From the NCBI GenBank assembly GCA_029931535.1, contig JAQPZY010001448.1:1860001-1924000 (forward strand): a stretch of 64,000 nt of DNA, given 5' to 3'. The notes under the pieces are model-generated. The model did not search any database. It was not told the origin of the DNA and worked only from the letters and a program-made list of their open reading frames with translations. Position numbers and translations under genes: made by a program. This document shows positions 37,756-49,690 of the stretch, in pieces (within the stretch, counting starts at the first letter, position 1; each line of letters begins with the position of its first letter). Source of the stretch: Margaritifera margaritifera. Its lineage: Eukaryota > Mollusca > Bivalvia > Unionida > Margaritiferidae.

Positions 37756-38803
37756 TCAAATTACATTCAAATATATGGGTGTAGATATGGAATTGTTATT
37801 TGTACATTTTGTTCAGGTTTAATGCTGCTAGTGGTATAAATGATATAATGATATGCAAGGCCGATGCAGTAACTTCTTGTGGTATATTTTCCTACTTGTG
37901 AGGAGTTATGTATTTACAGTAGGTCCACATCTGTTACTTATTAACAATAAGACAGTGTTACACCCTTGTTGTAACCTTGTCACTATTCTTTGCACACGTA
38001 TTGTTGACACTGGTCAGCCACAACGTCGGAAACTTTCATCGCCAATGTCGAGGTCGTGCTGGGCACAATCAAAGAAACTTGTAAGCAACATGCACAAAAC
38101 ACCCATCATAATGAAGATGTACTCGTATTTAAATTGATTAGATGATTGGTAAAGATCATTAAGTGTAGGCTTCTTGATTTGCCAGGTTTTGTATCATTTC
38201 CTGGATGAGTAGAGTCGTATAGAGCAAAACATTATCGAGTTTGTTTAAATGCTTAGTCACCATAACCTTGTTCTCTAAGTCTTTCATTAATGTAGTCAAG
38301 TGTATTATATATTTTTTCATTGAACTCTGCATATTTCATCTGTTGTTCATCCATAACGTATAGTGTCTAATTTAATCTTCATCAGTTAATGTTTGTCCTG
38401 CAACTCAGTATAACGTTCCTATTAGCCAAGACATTGTACAAATATTTATAGAGAAACAATCTGCCTCACTGAAAAAGATTATTTCACATACAAGTCGTTA
38501 AATATAATTAATAACTTCTCTTTATTATTTAATAGTTATAACTCTGTCAAGAGATACAGAGCAAAGTTTGATATGAAATTCTGGCAGAGTCACCTTAATT
38601 GGGTAACATGGATGGCAACAGTTGGATGCGTATCTTAAGGTCTTTCAACAAATCATAGTATACCAGAGTTAGTGAAATCAGTATACAAGTTTTATGTATA
38701 CATTCAAAAAAGAAAACTGTTGTCTGAATGTTGTTGTCTGTAATAATTTTAACATTCCACTAAATCATGACTGGGATACATAAATCAGAAAAGTAAATAC
38801 TAG

Positions 38804-39106
38804 ATTGATAATGGACCTGAAGAATATAAATCAGTAAATGAGGGTTTCGGAGACCTTGCACCTGCTGATGTATTACAAGCTTATGGTACAGCTGAATATT
38901 GGAGAAAATTGCCTGCTGATGAAACTAATTCAATGCTAAAGAGTGATGAAACATTTGGTTGGACTTATTTCTTTGAGCAGGATAGCAATGCATTCACAGA
39001 GAAGGGTATATCAAGATTAAATCAAAACCAGATCTTATATTATTTGCATGGTATATGCTTAAAGTCAAATCAGTGTATCTTTTATATAGTCTGTTTTCAC
39101 TGTTGA
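38804..39106 (+). pseudogene. Unidentified conserved-looking fragment, copy B
   Basis: Duplicate of 34711-35025, in frame throughout, lacking the four codons YKRH. See copy A for content. Confidence 0.4.
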
Positions 39107-40192
39107 AAACACCGCAAAGAAATTCATACAGAAATTAATATTTGGCGAAGTAGATTATGGCTCAGATGAAAAGATCATGATAAAATTATGAATATATATC
39201 AGATTCAAAAACTAGATATGACTATGCAGTTGCTGGTAATATATTCTATTGCCGAGTGATATGGTGATGAAAATGCATAGCATTGTTGGTAAACATTTTT
39301 TTTTAAAATAACCGACATGAAAAAGTCAACCGATAGCTTTGAACTAGAAATAAAAACTGATATAAATACCGTCGTGCTAAAATATTATTACAGTAGCTGA
39401 TAAGAAGTTTATAAACGATTCGTTAAAAGAGAGATAATGGAATGAAAGAAGAGAACGTGGATGAGAACTATTTGGAAGAGAAGGATAAAATGACGACTTT
39501 ATTGTAATAGCAGCTGAACGTGATTTACAGATAAAGATCATGGAATAAACATACAATCAATTTATAATTATGATGATCGTTGCAGGAGATATTTATTTTA
39601 ATTTTGAATTTGTGACGAATTTCTTATCCGGCTTCTTGCTTTATTTACACTTTTGATCAAAATGAAAAGAACAGGCCAGCTAATGCTAAAATAAGTAAAA
39701 TGACACAATCAGCCAAGAGAGAAACAACACGTTCAGCCTTTTGAAAAGCCATTTTATTACACTGCCAATAATATCAGACAGTGCTGCTAGTGGCTTGTGA
39801 GATAGTTCAAACAAATAGTACATAGTATGTTTCATGTCTGTCTAACTTTGTCCACGATAGACTCTGTGCTACCATTTCCAACACCACTACCACCAACACT
39901 TATACCTCCACAAGCTCCAGCTAAACCTATACCCAAATTTGCTATACATAAAGCAAGAGTTGCTACAGTCTGCAATAAATGTGACAATTTTCATATATTT
40001 CTTTAAAACTAATTGTTTTAACCTATCTCCTAATGTTTATTTTTCTATAACTTTTCAATTTTTCTTTTTGATGTTGTCTTTTAAATTTCTCTACAGCTAT
40101 GTTAAATATCCAGATACTAGTATATGTGCTCTTTTACTTAAGCACTTTCAATCAGATCTTGTAATTTGACTTTTTGGGTTTACTCTATCTCT

Positions 40193-41150
40193 TTACTTAT
40201 ACCTTTCTTTATGTCCTCCACCTTTCTGGCATACGTTTCAATGTCTAATTTCATCGACTGCATTTTCAAATTGACAACCTTTACATAATTTACATAACCT
40301 CCTAATTCTCCTTCTTCTTGCATAATAAATAATCCAGTCTTCGCAGATGGAATTACATCTTTTTAAAACTCTTTTGTGGTAACCATCCATTAAAGTTTCT
40401 GCGTCTCTTGCTTGCTTGTCAAATGGTTCATTTGTGTTGATTGTTTGCATCTCTATTTCCTTAGGAGCATGTATTGGTTGGAGTTTTACCATATGTGTTA
40501 ATTGTTCGCATATCTATTTCATAAGGAGCATGTATTAGCTGGAGGTTTATCAGCATGTGTGGTGGTATCCATTTATTTCCTTCTTTTTTTTATCCAGCCT
40601 AAAGACTTAAGGGAGTTACATCCACCTTCCATTGCTATGAAGTTGGCACTAACATCCTATTTAGATACCTTTTTAACAATTTATATTGATTCTTCACCTG
40701 CTGCATTGTGAAACAATGTTTTCTCCTTAATTTATAAGTGTGGCTTAATTAATTGATACTGAACATAATCTATGTCAAAAGCGTTTATAACCAAATCCAC
40801 CAGTACAACTGCATATAAAGGAGTTTGAAAACCCTCATTATTCAAATGAATGCAAGGAAAATCAACTTCAATTGTTCCATCCGTAATTTTTTCCTCGTAA
40901 CTATTTTCATAGTAAACAGGATTTTTAAATGTATTCTCAACATTGTCTCCGCTACCTTCTGTCAGATGCCGTTATTCTATCAGTTACATCTTTGATCTGT
41001 ACATTTCTACATGATTATAATTTTAATGAATTACAAACAGAAGTTAAACAAGATTTCATGACATTAAATAGTATTAGATACTTTATTGGATATTATCATT
41101 TAACTTAGGATTACCTCTATCAGCACTACGCAACAGCTTGATTACATTCA
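40193..41150 (-). pseudogene. Polinton-type fragments present only in copy B
   Basis: On the minus strand, 40492-40238 reads KLQPIHAPKEIEMQTINTN, EPFDKQARDAETLMDGYHKR and then a Cys/Arg-rich tail. A second segment (about 40925-40735) begins PVYYENSYEEKITDGTIEVD. Both look protein-like but are interrupted by stops. A homologue of the QTINTNxPFDKQ block lies on the opposite strand at 46330-46465, so this belonged to a repeated mobile element rather than a host gene. Confidence 0.45.
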
Positions 41151-41824
41151 AACAAACCAATTTTAAAACGTCAACAGAAAGTAATGCTAAATTAATGTGT
41201 CCCGGTTGCTTTGTAATAGAGGCATTTGTGCCATGGACAACAATTGTAAAAGCTGTTGTTAGTAATGGAGTGTTTTGTCTATTACGATGTTAAGTCGTTC
41301 AGGGGGACAAAAGATGCGATAAGATAGACTTAAATATATTATTTAAAATCCAATCAATAAAACAGTTTGCAGTTTTAAAAATTTCGACTTTTCTATTATG
41401 TTCTCGTATCCCTATTTGCGATGGCATTTTTGCATTTGTTTTATCTGTTTTCACTGGCTTTCGTGTATCGTTTGTTTCACAATGAAAGTATTTTATATGC
41501 TGTTCTTGTGCGGATAAGTCAAAAGAAGAACAAAGAATGAAAAAAAAGTAAGTTAATACCTTGTTGAACTTGAACTAATATAAGACCACTAGCATGCAAA
41601 CTTGTATAATGTATACTTCTCAAATCAAGCCAGATGCAGTTTTTATCGGTGTTATATTGCCAACATAATTGTGACTAAGTTTCATTTGATTTTGCTCTTC
41701 ATCAATGAAATATTTTTTGGCTTCTTCAAACTGTTGCATCAAGTGGAAACCCTAGGAATAAACCATATTTGGCAGACTCTCAAGAGTCACTACGATATTT
41801 TCTATTGTTGAGTAATAAAACTGT

Positions 41825-42235
41825 TTGATATTACGTTCTCCACTCCAGTCTCCACTCCTTTTTGTACAGTATCAAAACGCATTTAAACTCCACTCCTTTT
41901 TGTACAGTATCAAAACGCATTTTAAGCTGTTTGATATTACGTTCTCCACTCCTTTTTGTACAGTATCAAAACGCATTTTCTCCACTCCTTTTTGTACAGT
42001 ATCAAAACGCATTTTCTCCACTCCTTTTTGTACGGTATCAAAACGCATTTTCTCCACTCCTTTTTGTACAGTATCAAAACGCATTTTCTCCACCCCTTTT
42101 TGTACAGTGTCAAAACGCATTTTCTCCACTCCTTTTTGTACAGTATCAAAACGCATTTTCTCCACTCCTTTTTGTACAGTATCAAAACGCATTTTCTCCA
42201 CTCCTTTTTGTACAGTATCAAAACGCATTTTAAAC
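41825..42235. repeat. 36-bp minisatellite inside capsid-like frame, copy B
   Basis: Eight ordered units (41940-42235) keep the same variant order as A (one GTACGG unit, one normal, one CACCCC/CAGTGTC unit, three normal). In front are two rearranged units with AAACTCC and TTTAAGCTG joints. The array therefore existed before the segment was duplicated. Confidence 0.95.
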
Positions 42236-42823
42236 TCATTCTGGGAGAATGAAGTTTGAAGTTCGTTAACGTTGTATTAGCTGGTTTGTCGATGACTTTC
42301 TTCCTTGTGATGTGGTCATAAAAGAAAGCACGGAGATTTCTATACCTGTCATTAACTGACTGTGCAAGTGATTTCAAATTAATCATATCGTACTGGAGGC
42401 AACTGTATTCCAGTTCACAGTCTTGATTACCATCTTCTATCATTTCAGAGGCCTTTTCAAGCGTTATGTTAAATATAAAATTGTGAAGAAGAACGTAGGG
42501 ATACAGCGAGCAGTGATCTGATAAAATCTGAAAATGTAATGGCATTCTAAACTTCTGTATGTACACCGCGAACTGTAAAACTTCAGAACCGGTATTTTGC
42601 GTATTACCTGTCCTTATTGTCACTTTCCGAATTTATCATTCATAACACCTTGTTGAATCCAATTCGTCGTATCGCAAGCAGGTAACCACAAATCGCTGTA
42701 TGCTACGAAAGTGTTGTTGTCATTAAAGTTAAAGAGATCACCGCTTCCGTAGGATATCGTGATGCTTTCACAAACGTTTTTATCTAAATTGTGTACCGCA
42801 GGATTGTTAGCATCTCCTTTCAC
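41937..42823 (-). pseudogene. Polinton/adintovirus-like major capsid fragment, copy B
   Basis: Copy of the capsid-like fragment. Its N-terminal portion (42823-42620) includes ESITISYGSGDLFNF and SDLWLPACDTTNWIQQGVMN. A one-base frame shift at about 42620 separates it from the part with FRMPLHFQILSDH and LEYSCLQYDMIN. The reading frame ends in the tandem 12-codon repeat. It is slightly more complete at the N-terminal side than copy A, which has lost one T in a T run near 37706. Confidence 0.55.
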
Positions 42824-43459
42824 ATTAATTTCAAATTACAATCAATATATGGGTGTAGATATGAATTGTTATTTGTACATTTTGTTCAGGTTTAATGCTG
42901 CTAGTGGTATAAACGATATAATGATATGCAAGGACGATGCAGTAACTTCTTGTGGTATATTTTCCTACTTGTGAGGAGTTGTGTATTTACAGCAGGTCCA
43001 CATCTGTTACTTATTAACAATAAGACAGTGTTACACCCTTGTTGTAACCTTGTCACTATTCTTTGCACACGTGTTGTTGACACTGGTCAGCCACAACGTC
43101 GGAAACTTTCATCGCCAATGTCGAGGTCGTGCTGGGCACAATCAAAGAAACTTGTAAGCAACATGCACAAAACACCCATCATAATGAAGATGTACTCGTA
43201 TTTAAATTGATTAGATGATTGGTAAAGATCATTAAGTGTAGGCTTCTTGATTTGCCAGGTTTTGTATCATTTCCTGGATGAGTAGAGTCGTATAGAGCAA
43301 AACATTATCGAGGTTGTTTAAATGCTTAGTCACCATAACCTTGTTCTCTAAATCTTTCATTAACGTAGTCAAGTGTATTATATATTTTTTCATTGAACTC
43401 CGCAGATTTCATCTGTAGTTCATCCATAACGTATGGTGTCTAATTTAATCTTCATCGGT

Positions 43460-44390
43460 TTTATTAGGATCAAATAACTGGAACAAACAGTTACTTCTTG
43501 TAAACGCTAGACGATTATTAGCTATTGCTTCTCCAATAATTACTGTTGTTGTGGTTTTTATATTATTTACCTGGCGAAAAATAATAAACGGGTTTGCTTT
43601 TTACAAGATATTTGCTATTATAAGTAACAAATTTTGATATCTCTGCCAATACTTATGGTGTTGTGAAGAACGCCTCCATCGTAAATATAATCAAGTTACA
43701 CTCTAGGATTATGTATTATATAATAATTAAGATATTGCTTTCTTCCAGATAAGATGCATATAATTCTTATACCTTGCACAGTTTGGATTCCATATGTGAA
43801 TTGATCCTGGAAACAAAACGAATATTTTTTATCACTTAATGGGTATAAATATACAAAATTATGTTATATTTAGGTTCTATATATAAGTTGATTTTTATAT
43901 ATGAGTCTGATTGTTTTATTTCAATTATCTATTGCTGTGAATACATTAATGTGTGAGATTTGTATTCAGCAAACATGGATGTAACATAGCTAAATCTATA
44001 AGTTTCACTGTTTGATATTCATGCCGATTATTTTGTTAACTACAAAAATGTATTTCTTTGTAAAGTCGAATTGTATCTAATCAAACATTTAGTTTGATGC
44101 CATCTAGATACAACTAACTCGGTATAATGCGATAATTGTAAGGCAATATACATACAGGCATTAGTTTGGTTTTTGTTATCAAACTTCCTTTTTGTATTTA
44201 TTGACTTCCTCTTTAAATGTTCCAATTCTATCAAACAACACAATATTATTTACACAAATTTCCGTGCTCAGTTGAGTTTTGATTGACACTATATTTTCGT
44301 TTATATCGGTCAATTCTACCATTTAATGCGAGAGTTTTTGCATCTACTTCAGGTTTCAATGCATCTGTCTCTTTTGTACAATTTGTGTTC
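43460..44390. other. Decayed element DNA, no clear frame
   Basis: AT-rich sequence beyond the duplication, probably the continuation of the fibre-like region on the minus strand. Short protein-like pieces alternate with stops (for example FKEEVNKYKKE near 44210). Confidence 0.4.
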
Positions 44391-44394
44391 TCAA

Positions 44395-44652
44395 TCAGTT
44401 AAATCTTTTTTCAAAATGTTTCATCCTTTTGCATATTTTGTCAATGCTACATTCCACCACACTGATGTTGTTAACAACTTTTGGATCAACATATTCTTTC
44501 GTATGTGTTTTTAATTTTTCAATCTGATTGAGTAACTTGTAAACTTCAGTGATTGTGACATCTTTTATCGTTTTGTTCGGAACATTCAAATCTACAATAA
44601 ATAAATCGTGGGTTGTTTTCATAGACATAATCTTGATTATCCCATTGTTCAA
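44395..44652 (-). pseudogene. Coiled-coil fragment, Polinton region
   Basis: An 85-codon frame with a heptad-like run (VYKLLNQIEKLKTHTKEYVD ... IDKICKRMKHFEKRFN). It lies downstream of the fibre-like fragment at 45066-45362 in the same orientation, so the two may be parts of one long fibrous protein broken by frame shifts. Confidence 0.4.
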
Positions 44653-45065
44653 GCTAATAATTTTTGTATAAAAATCAGTTGTTACATTTATGATCTCTTG
44701 ATCGCTTGTTTGATTTCATTTATGACGTTTTTCTATAATTGTTCCAATTGATATTGGAGAGTACTATAGTCTACCAGTGATTTTGCATTTTAGTTCTCTT
44801 GTATCGTTTTCTAAACCATCTAACTCTGTGTTTATCCTCTGCTCAATGGGTTGTCTAACATTACGCAAATCATCTGCTCTTTCTCTTGCCCTTTTCAAAG
44901 GTTGCATAGCAGTAGATAAAGTATTGAATCTCTGTCTAAAGAGTTCCTGTGCATCTAAAATCTTTTACCTGTTCTCATCGTTGTGTTTCTGTAACGTTGA
45001 CATTTGTTTGCTCATTAAGTATCGTTCCATTCAATAATCCATAAGTTATTGTAAACTTGTTCCCT

Positions 45066-45362
45066 CTACGTCTTGATATCTTCTAAACGGTTACCCTTCA
45101 GAGTCTTACGCATTTGATTGACCACACGCCTTTTTACAAACAGACTATTAGGTGCATTAAATTTGTGTACAGGATCTGCTAGATTCTTAATACGGTTATT
45201 GTTCAGGTTTAAATCAGTGTCAATTGTTTGTTCTGGTGCAATATCTTTGTCATCAGTGTTTGTATCAACGTTTAAACGTGAGACATCACTAGCACCTCTT
45301 AAGGATATAACTATAAGTGTTCTCTGCACTGATTTCGTAATTTCTGCAGTTCTGCTCTGCAA
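45066..45362 (-). pseudogene. Tail-fibre-like fragment (LNLNNNRIKNLADP motif)
   Basis: A 98-codon minus-strand frame with DTDLNLNNNRIKNLADPVHK followed by NAPNSLFVKRRV. The pattern L-x-L-N-N-N-x-I-x-N-L-x-D-P followed by a K/R-V block is the repeat found in phage tail fibres and in fibre-like proteins of some large mobile elements and viruses. Being next to capsid and integrase remnants, it supports a Polinton or adintovirus-like source. The fragment has no signal peptide and no complete domain. Confidence 0.5.
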
Positions 45363-45399
45363 ATGTTACGATATTTATCTAGAGCTAAACTTGTATCAC

Positions 45400-46230
45400 A
45401 AAGGGTGAGGTACACAGAAGGTGCATCATCTAAGGTGCACTTAGTTCTGCTATGCAGATGTTGTCTCTTGACAGCTCGTCTTAGACGAGGATATGCTATG
45501 TAAAATATATAAAATACGTTGCAGGCATACCGTGAAAATCTATTACTTTACATCTTCATATTTTATCCTAATATTCAATCTGTTAATAGTGCCCCTCTAA
45601 AACAGTTTTAATGGATATTAACACTGTATGAAACAAAGTACCACGAGACACATTTTTAACTGGAAAAGACTCTTACAACATAGAATAGTTAGCATTTAAA
45701 TATGTATTGATTTGATCGACATGATTTGTTTTAGATTTCAAAAACTCATATACTGTACCAGGTTCAGTAAAAAAGTGTTTGTTGCTGAAAACAACAACAT
45801 TTATTATTTCCGAAAGGACATAACGAATACTTGAGGGCTGTTATTTTTTTAATTATTCATTCGAAAATCCGTTTAATGAAGATTAGTCTCTGTTAGATGT
45901 ACAAGGTAAAATGCAAGCTGATGATAATGTAAGTCTTGCTGGTAATTTTTCATAACAAAGTATAAGACGTATTGAAGTTATTAATCCAAGAGCTGGGATA
46001 AGTGTTTCATGGAAATTTCCTGACCAATTGAAGGAGGACATAAAGAATTTGGAATGAATGCATTTCAATATAATATGTAAAGAACGAACTTTAAAATCCC
46101 CCAGCACCCCCCCCCCCGAAAAAAAGAAAGAAAATAAAATACGCTTTTATGTAGTACTGGGCGGTAAAATGGTTCAAAGTACTAGGAAAGGAGACCTCAA
46201 CACATTGTAAGGGTCGAACACCATAGCAGT
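45400..46230. other. No recognisable gene
   Basis: Contains a C10/A7 homopolymer patch at 46105-46125. No supported frame. Confidence 0.4.
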
Positions 46231-46235
46231 ACAGA

Positions 46236-46990
46236 TTGGAAAAGTTATTGCTCACATTAAGTTGGACAGGAAAAGCGATAAATGGGTGCTATGTATTGAG
46301 GGGGAGTTGCAATCTTATATTGGTACAAAGACAACCAATATATGTTTCCGATGAAACAGCGATACAAACCATAAACACTAATGATCCGTTTGATAAACAG
46401 GTAAGAGAAGCTGAGACTATAATTAACTATAAATACAAAAAGCGTACATCTTTCCACCTGCAGTGAAAAGGTTAATCAAAGTTAGATAAGAATTGACGTT
46501 ATACGAAAGGTTGAAACAAAGTTTTAAAAACAAGTTTGCAATAATTGCTACTATAGCTACAGCGACAGGAATTTTTATATCAAAACTTTGCTGTCTATAT
46601 CAAATTTGGTAAAACGTCCTGGTTTTCCTACTCCACTACTTCAACCTCCTACTCCACATAATCCACATCCCCAACTCCATCTACATCTCCTACTCCATCG
46701 GCTCCTCCTTCTACAGGAAAATAATTTTTGACATAATCAAAAGGGCTTGAAAAACTTAGCCAATTTTATTTGCTTGTATTAGCGATAAAGGTTACGTTAG
46801 CAATGTCAAGTATTAATGGAAGTCTGATGAGTTGGTTATTTAAGAGTGCTGGCCAAAGTGTTTCTTTTATAGGCGATCACGTCATATTACTTCTTTGGCA
46901 CCAGTGGGTTTGCTATTTGCATTCACGATGAAAGGTATAGAAACAGTATCAAAGAGGATACACAATTATCGAAGTTTATCAATGTAACCA
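46236..46990 (+). pseudogene. Polinton-type fragments on the + strand
   Basis: Reads QRQPIYVSDETAIQTINTND, PFDKQVREAETIINYKYKKR on the + strand, homologous to the minus-strand block at 40492-40238. Downstream pieces in shifting frames include a hydrophobic FAIIATIATATGIFISKL (possible membrane segment), a Pro/Ser/Thr-rich stretch and SLAPVGLLFAFTMKGIETVS. It is a decayed gene or genes of the same mobile element type, opposite in orientation to the integrase. Confidence 0.45.
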
Positions 46991-47045
46991 GTTAAAAAAG
47001 TAAACTAAAACAACTCCTGAAATATTTATATAATTGTTTTTCATT

Positions 47046-47048
<3 letters not shown>

Positions 47049-47077
<29 letters not shown>

Positions 47078-47093
47078 GGGGGGGAGGGTGTTG
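47049..47093. repeat. Poly-T/poly-G tract
   Basis: About 30 T then GGGGGGGAGGG. It could be a retroposon tail on the minus strand; no body is recognised. Confidence 0.7.
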
Positions 47094-47249
47094 CTTCTAA
47101 TTGGACTTTTTGATATACACTTAGTGATTGTCGTGTGTTCTTTGAGTATCGGATAGCATTAGTAGAGTGACAGTACGAACGGCTGAGCCTGTGCGAAGTA
47201 CAACATAGTCATCATAATCCTTTTTCCCTACATACTTTCTACCTCTGTA

Positions 47250-47640
47250 TATTCGTTTTGGCCCTCTACAGTTTTGTGTGGTACTGTCACAAAGTGATTA
47301 TCAGCCTTTGGAGTACCATCCTTTGTTACCTCGTTATAATGGTCGGGTTTAACCCAACTATTCAAGTGTCTTTGAATTTCTGTAACTTCTTGTTGTATCC
47401 GATGATATTACTCATTTTCATAACCATGTCATTCTATAACGAACGGATTCCGTCACCACCAGCAAAGTATTCCAATTTCACTTTTGGATCAATCTGTTTC
47501 GTATTGTTGAAATCTTACCATAATATTTTCATCTGAGTCTTAGTCTTGCGGTTGTACAATTAATAGCTCCATTAATATTTTCTTAGTGTTAGATACTGTG
47601 GAGATAGAGTGTGTAATAGATGCTCTGTTTTGAACCTTGA
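47250..47640 (-). pseudogene. Unidentified protein-like fragments
   Basis: Minus-strand pieces such as LNSWVKPDHYNEVTKDGTPK and YVVLRTGSAVRTVTL in different frames look protein-derived. They are probably part of the surrounding Polinton debris; function unknown. Confidence 0.3.
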
Positions 47641-47651
47641 CACCTAAAATA

Positions 47652-47870
47652 TACCGTATATACTCGCGTATAAGCTGATATAAACTGCAAACTGCATAGA
47701 ACCAGATCTGCCGTCGCATAATGCGACGGCAGATCTGGGTCTATGCAGTTTGTAAGGACTAATCAGTAGAACAAACAACATCGACCCTGATCTGCTGGCG
47801 CATTATGAGACGGCAGATCAGGGTCTATGTTGTTTGCATTTGGACCCGGATTACGCGAGTATACACGGTA
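47652..47870. mobile_element. Double-hairpin MITE, copy 2
   Basis: 219 bp, TACCGTATATACTCGCGTA to TACGCGAGTATACACGGTA, a near-perfect terminal inverted repeat of 19 bp. The first internal palindrome (CAAACTGCATAGA ... ATGCAGTTTG around 47690-47755) is almost perfect. About 90 percent identical by eye to copy 1 at 7824, in the same orientation, and inserted in Polinton DNA. Confidence 0.9.
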
Positions 47871-47879
47871 GATTAGATA

Positions 47880-48955
47880 AGACCTTACATTTTGATTTAA
47901 CCTCGCAATACTTTCATCTGATAGACCACTACTATTCTGTAGAAACTAATACATCCAACATCTTGGTTCCTCATTACATGCTGAAGGATTAATCCTATCG
48001 TATGATAGTTTAATCTGAGCATAGCACCATAAAGGTCCAAATCTTTCTTGCTTACCAGTAAAATGTATATTTTGTTATCATTTAATTTTCCTTTTTGCCA
48101 GTAGTTTATGAATGTCATCACCTATGATATTTGTTTCTTCATTTATGTAGCTCCCCAAGCATGATTGGGAGTGATGTAAAAGTTGTTACAAATTAAGTTA
48201 AATTGTTTCAAATTAATTTTATTATTTATGGGATCACAAATATCTTGACATGGTAAAGGTATTTTACAATCATACAACAGTTTTCGTATTCGAAAGTTAA
48301 CGTGAAACCTATACCAATTTGACTAACTTAGAAACACTTTTGCTTGGTAAACGCCAGTACGATATATCCCAACCAGATGTTGCCATCCACCGCCCAACCA
48401 CACCCCAATGTTATCTTCAAAATCTATATCTTTAAACACCGTGTATAACAACCCTTCACATATTAACTGATGGTTAATTGTGTGGTAATTCTTTGTAACG
48501 GAAGGTTTTATTCACGTGCAAAATTTTATCTTGGAACAATTTTGTCCAGGAAAAATGCATAATTCATTGTGTAGTTGATATGATTTATATGCTTTCTTGG
48601 AATGAAATTTGAAAGAAGTTTAAATGTTCTGAAGATTGAGTCAAAATTTATCTGATTTTCATTACCTATTAATGGTCAAAAATCTCATAGACAAGCTTGT
48701 AGTTCTTTTGTTTTGATTTTAATTGTACTTTTTTTCTCAGCTTGTTCGTGATGGAGTTTCATTGAAGTTCATTTTTTGCAATATTAGCTCTTTTCATTTC
48801 TTCCGTAATTTAATGTATTACACTTTTATATCATTATGTACACTGTAGTCACTTTATAAAGTGTTTCACGGGTTTCATGTTTCTCTTTCTAATGCGCTGT
48901 TCTTTCCGCATCTATTGCATTCTAGCAACTCACTATATTAAAAATAAAAAATAAA
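47880..48955. other. Decayed element DNA, no clear frame
   Basis: Only a short minus-strand frame (48121-47897) is open, without motif. Confidence 0.35.
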
Positions 48956-48959
48956 AATT

Positions 48960-49690
48960 CTTTCATGCTCTTTCAAACTTTTGTCCATACATTGTGCTTC
49001 CACCGCCGTCTAGAATGGAGAGGTGTACTTTTGGTATATCTTTGCTGAAGTATTCCGTGTCTGGCGAGGTCTGCCCAAGGGAGAATGTCTCCATCTGAGA
49101 GGTGTGTTTTTGGCATATCAAGTCTTGCAGTTTGTAAACTACTAGATCACCTAAAAGTACTTGCCTGATTTTAAATATTTCCATGTAAAGTTAGAAAGGT
49201 AGCCATTAAAAAAATATCTTGTATTTCGAAATTCTGACTGTTTCTTCCATTTTGAATATAGGCATTCCAAATATATCTGTTGTCGGGTAACCGAATATAT
49301 TGATCAAGTCTTTTGACCTGTTTTCCTCCTTGCTTGCTTCGGCCGAAATAATGTCTATTAATATGTGATGAGAGTTATTGTATCCATCAAGTAGCTCTGG
49401 CACAACGTGAACTCATTTGATATTGTCGTTTTGAATGAAATCGTTCCACATTCTTGTTTTAGAGTTCTGTTAAACTTTTCTATTACAGACACTCTTTTTA
49501 CCTGAGTAAATCGAAGAGTATTAAATGTTTTCCTTTCAAACTAATACCTAACTTTCCTGTTGCAAAACTTCTTTCCTTCAACGAACTGTATCTTGTTAGG
49601 TTTTTGCTCTTTAAAGATGTGTCTAAAAGTATCTTGTATGTCATCACCCATTATTAGTTTAATTTTCTCAGCCCAAGAATGCTTTGGAAA
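48960..49690 (-). pseudogene. Polinton/Maverick integrase remnant
   Basis: Read on the minus strand in shifting frames, the order of a retroviral-type Polinton integrase is visible. QFVEGKKFCNRKV comes first (family site of the second catalytic Asp, here Val). SVIEKFNRTLK follows, the region of the catalytic Glu with the family's ERFNRTLK look. Then PELLDGYNNSHH, EASKEENRSKDLINIFG, KMEETVRISKYK, and VLLGDLVVYKLQDL in the C-terminal part. There are at least four frame changes or stops. The changed second Asp means no activity even apart from the breaks. Of all remnants in 34-50 kb this one ties the region most firmly to Polintons. Confidence 0.75.

Larger units (their letters stand above)
34294..38386. 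repeat. Tandem duplication, copy A (4.09 kb)
   Basis: Starts at TAATGTTTGTCCTGCAACTC, which recurs at 38387, and runs up to the start of copy B. Divergence from B is only occasional single bases, plus a 12-bp insertion (34788-34799) and the absence of a segment that B has at about 40193-41150. The content is Polinton-like: a + strand open frame at 34711, a minus-strand Gly-rich hydrophobic fragment near 35790-35900 (GIGLAGACGGISVGGSGVG) and the capsid-like fragment. Confidence 0.9.
38387..43458. repeat. Tandem duplication, copy B (5.07 kb)
   Basis: Directly abuts copy A and ends near TTTAATCTTCATCGGTT, the counterpart of TTTAATCTTCATCAGTT at the A/B junction. It holds about 0.96 kb (40193-41150) that A lacks; the A breakpoint (TCTATCT/TCAAACAAACC) has short microhomology with both edges, consistent with a deletion in A. 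Confidence 0.9.
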
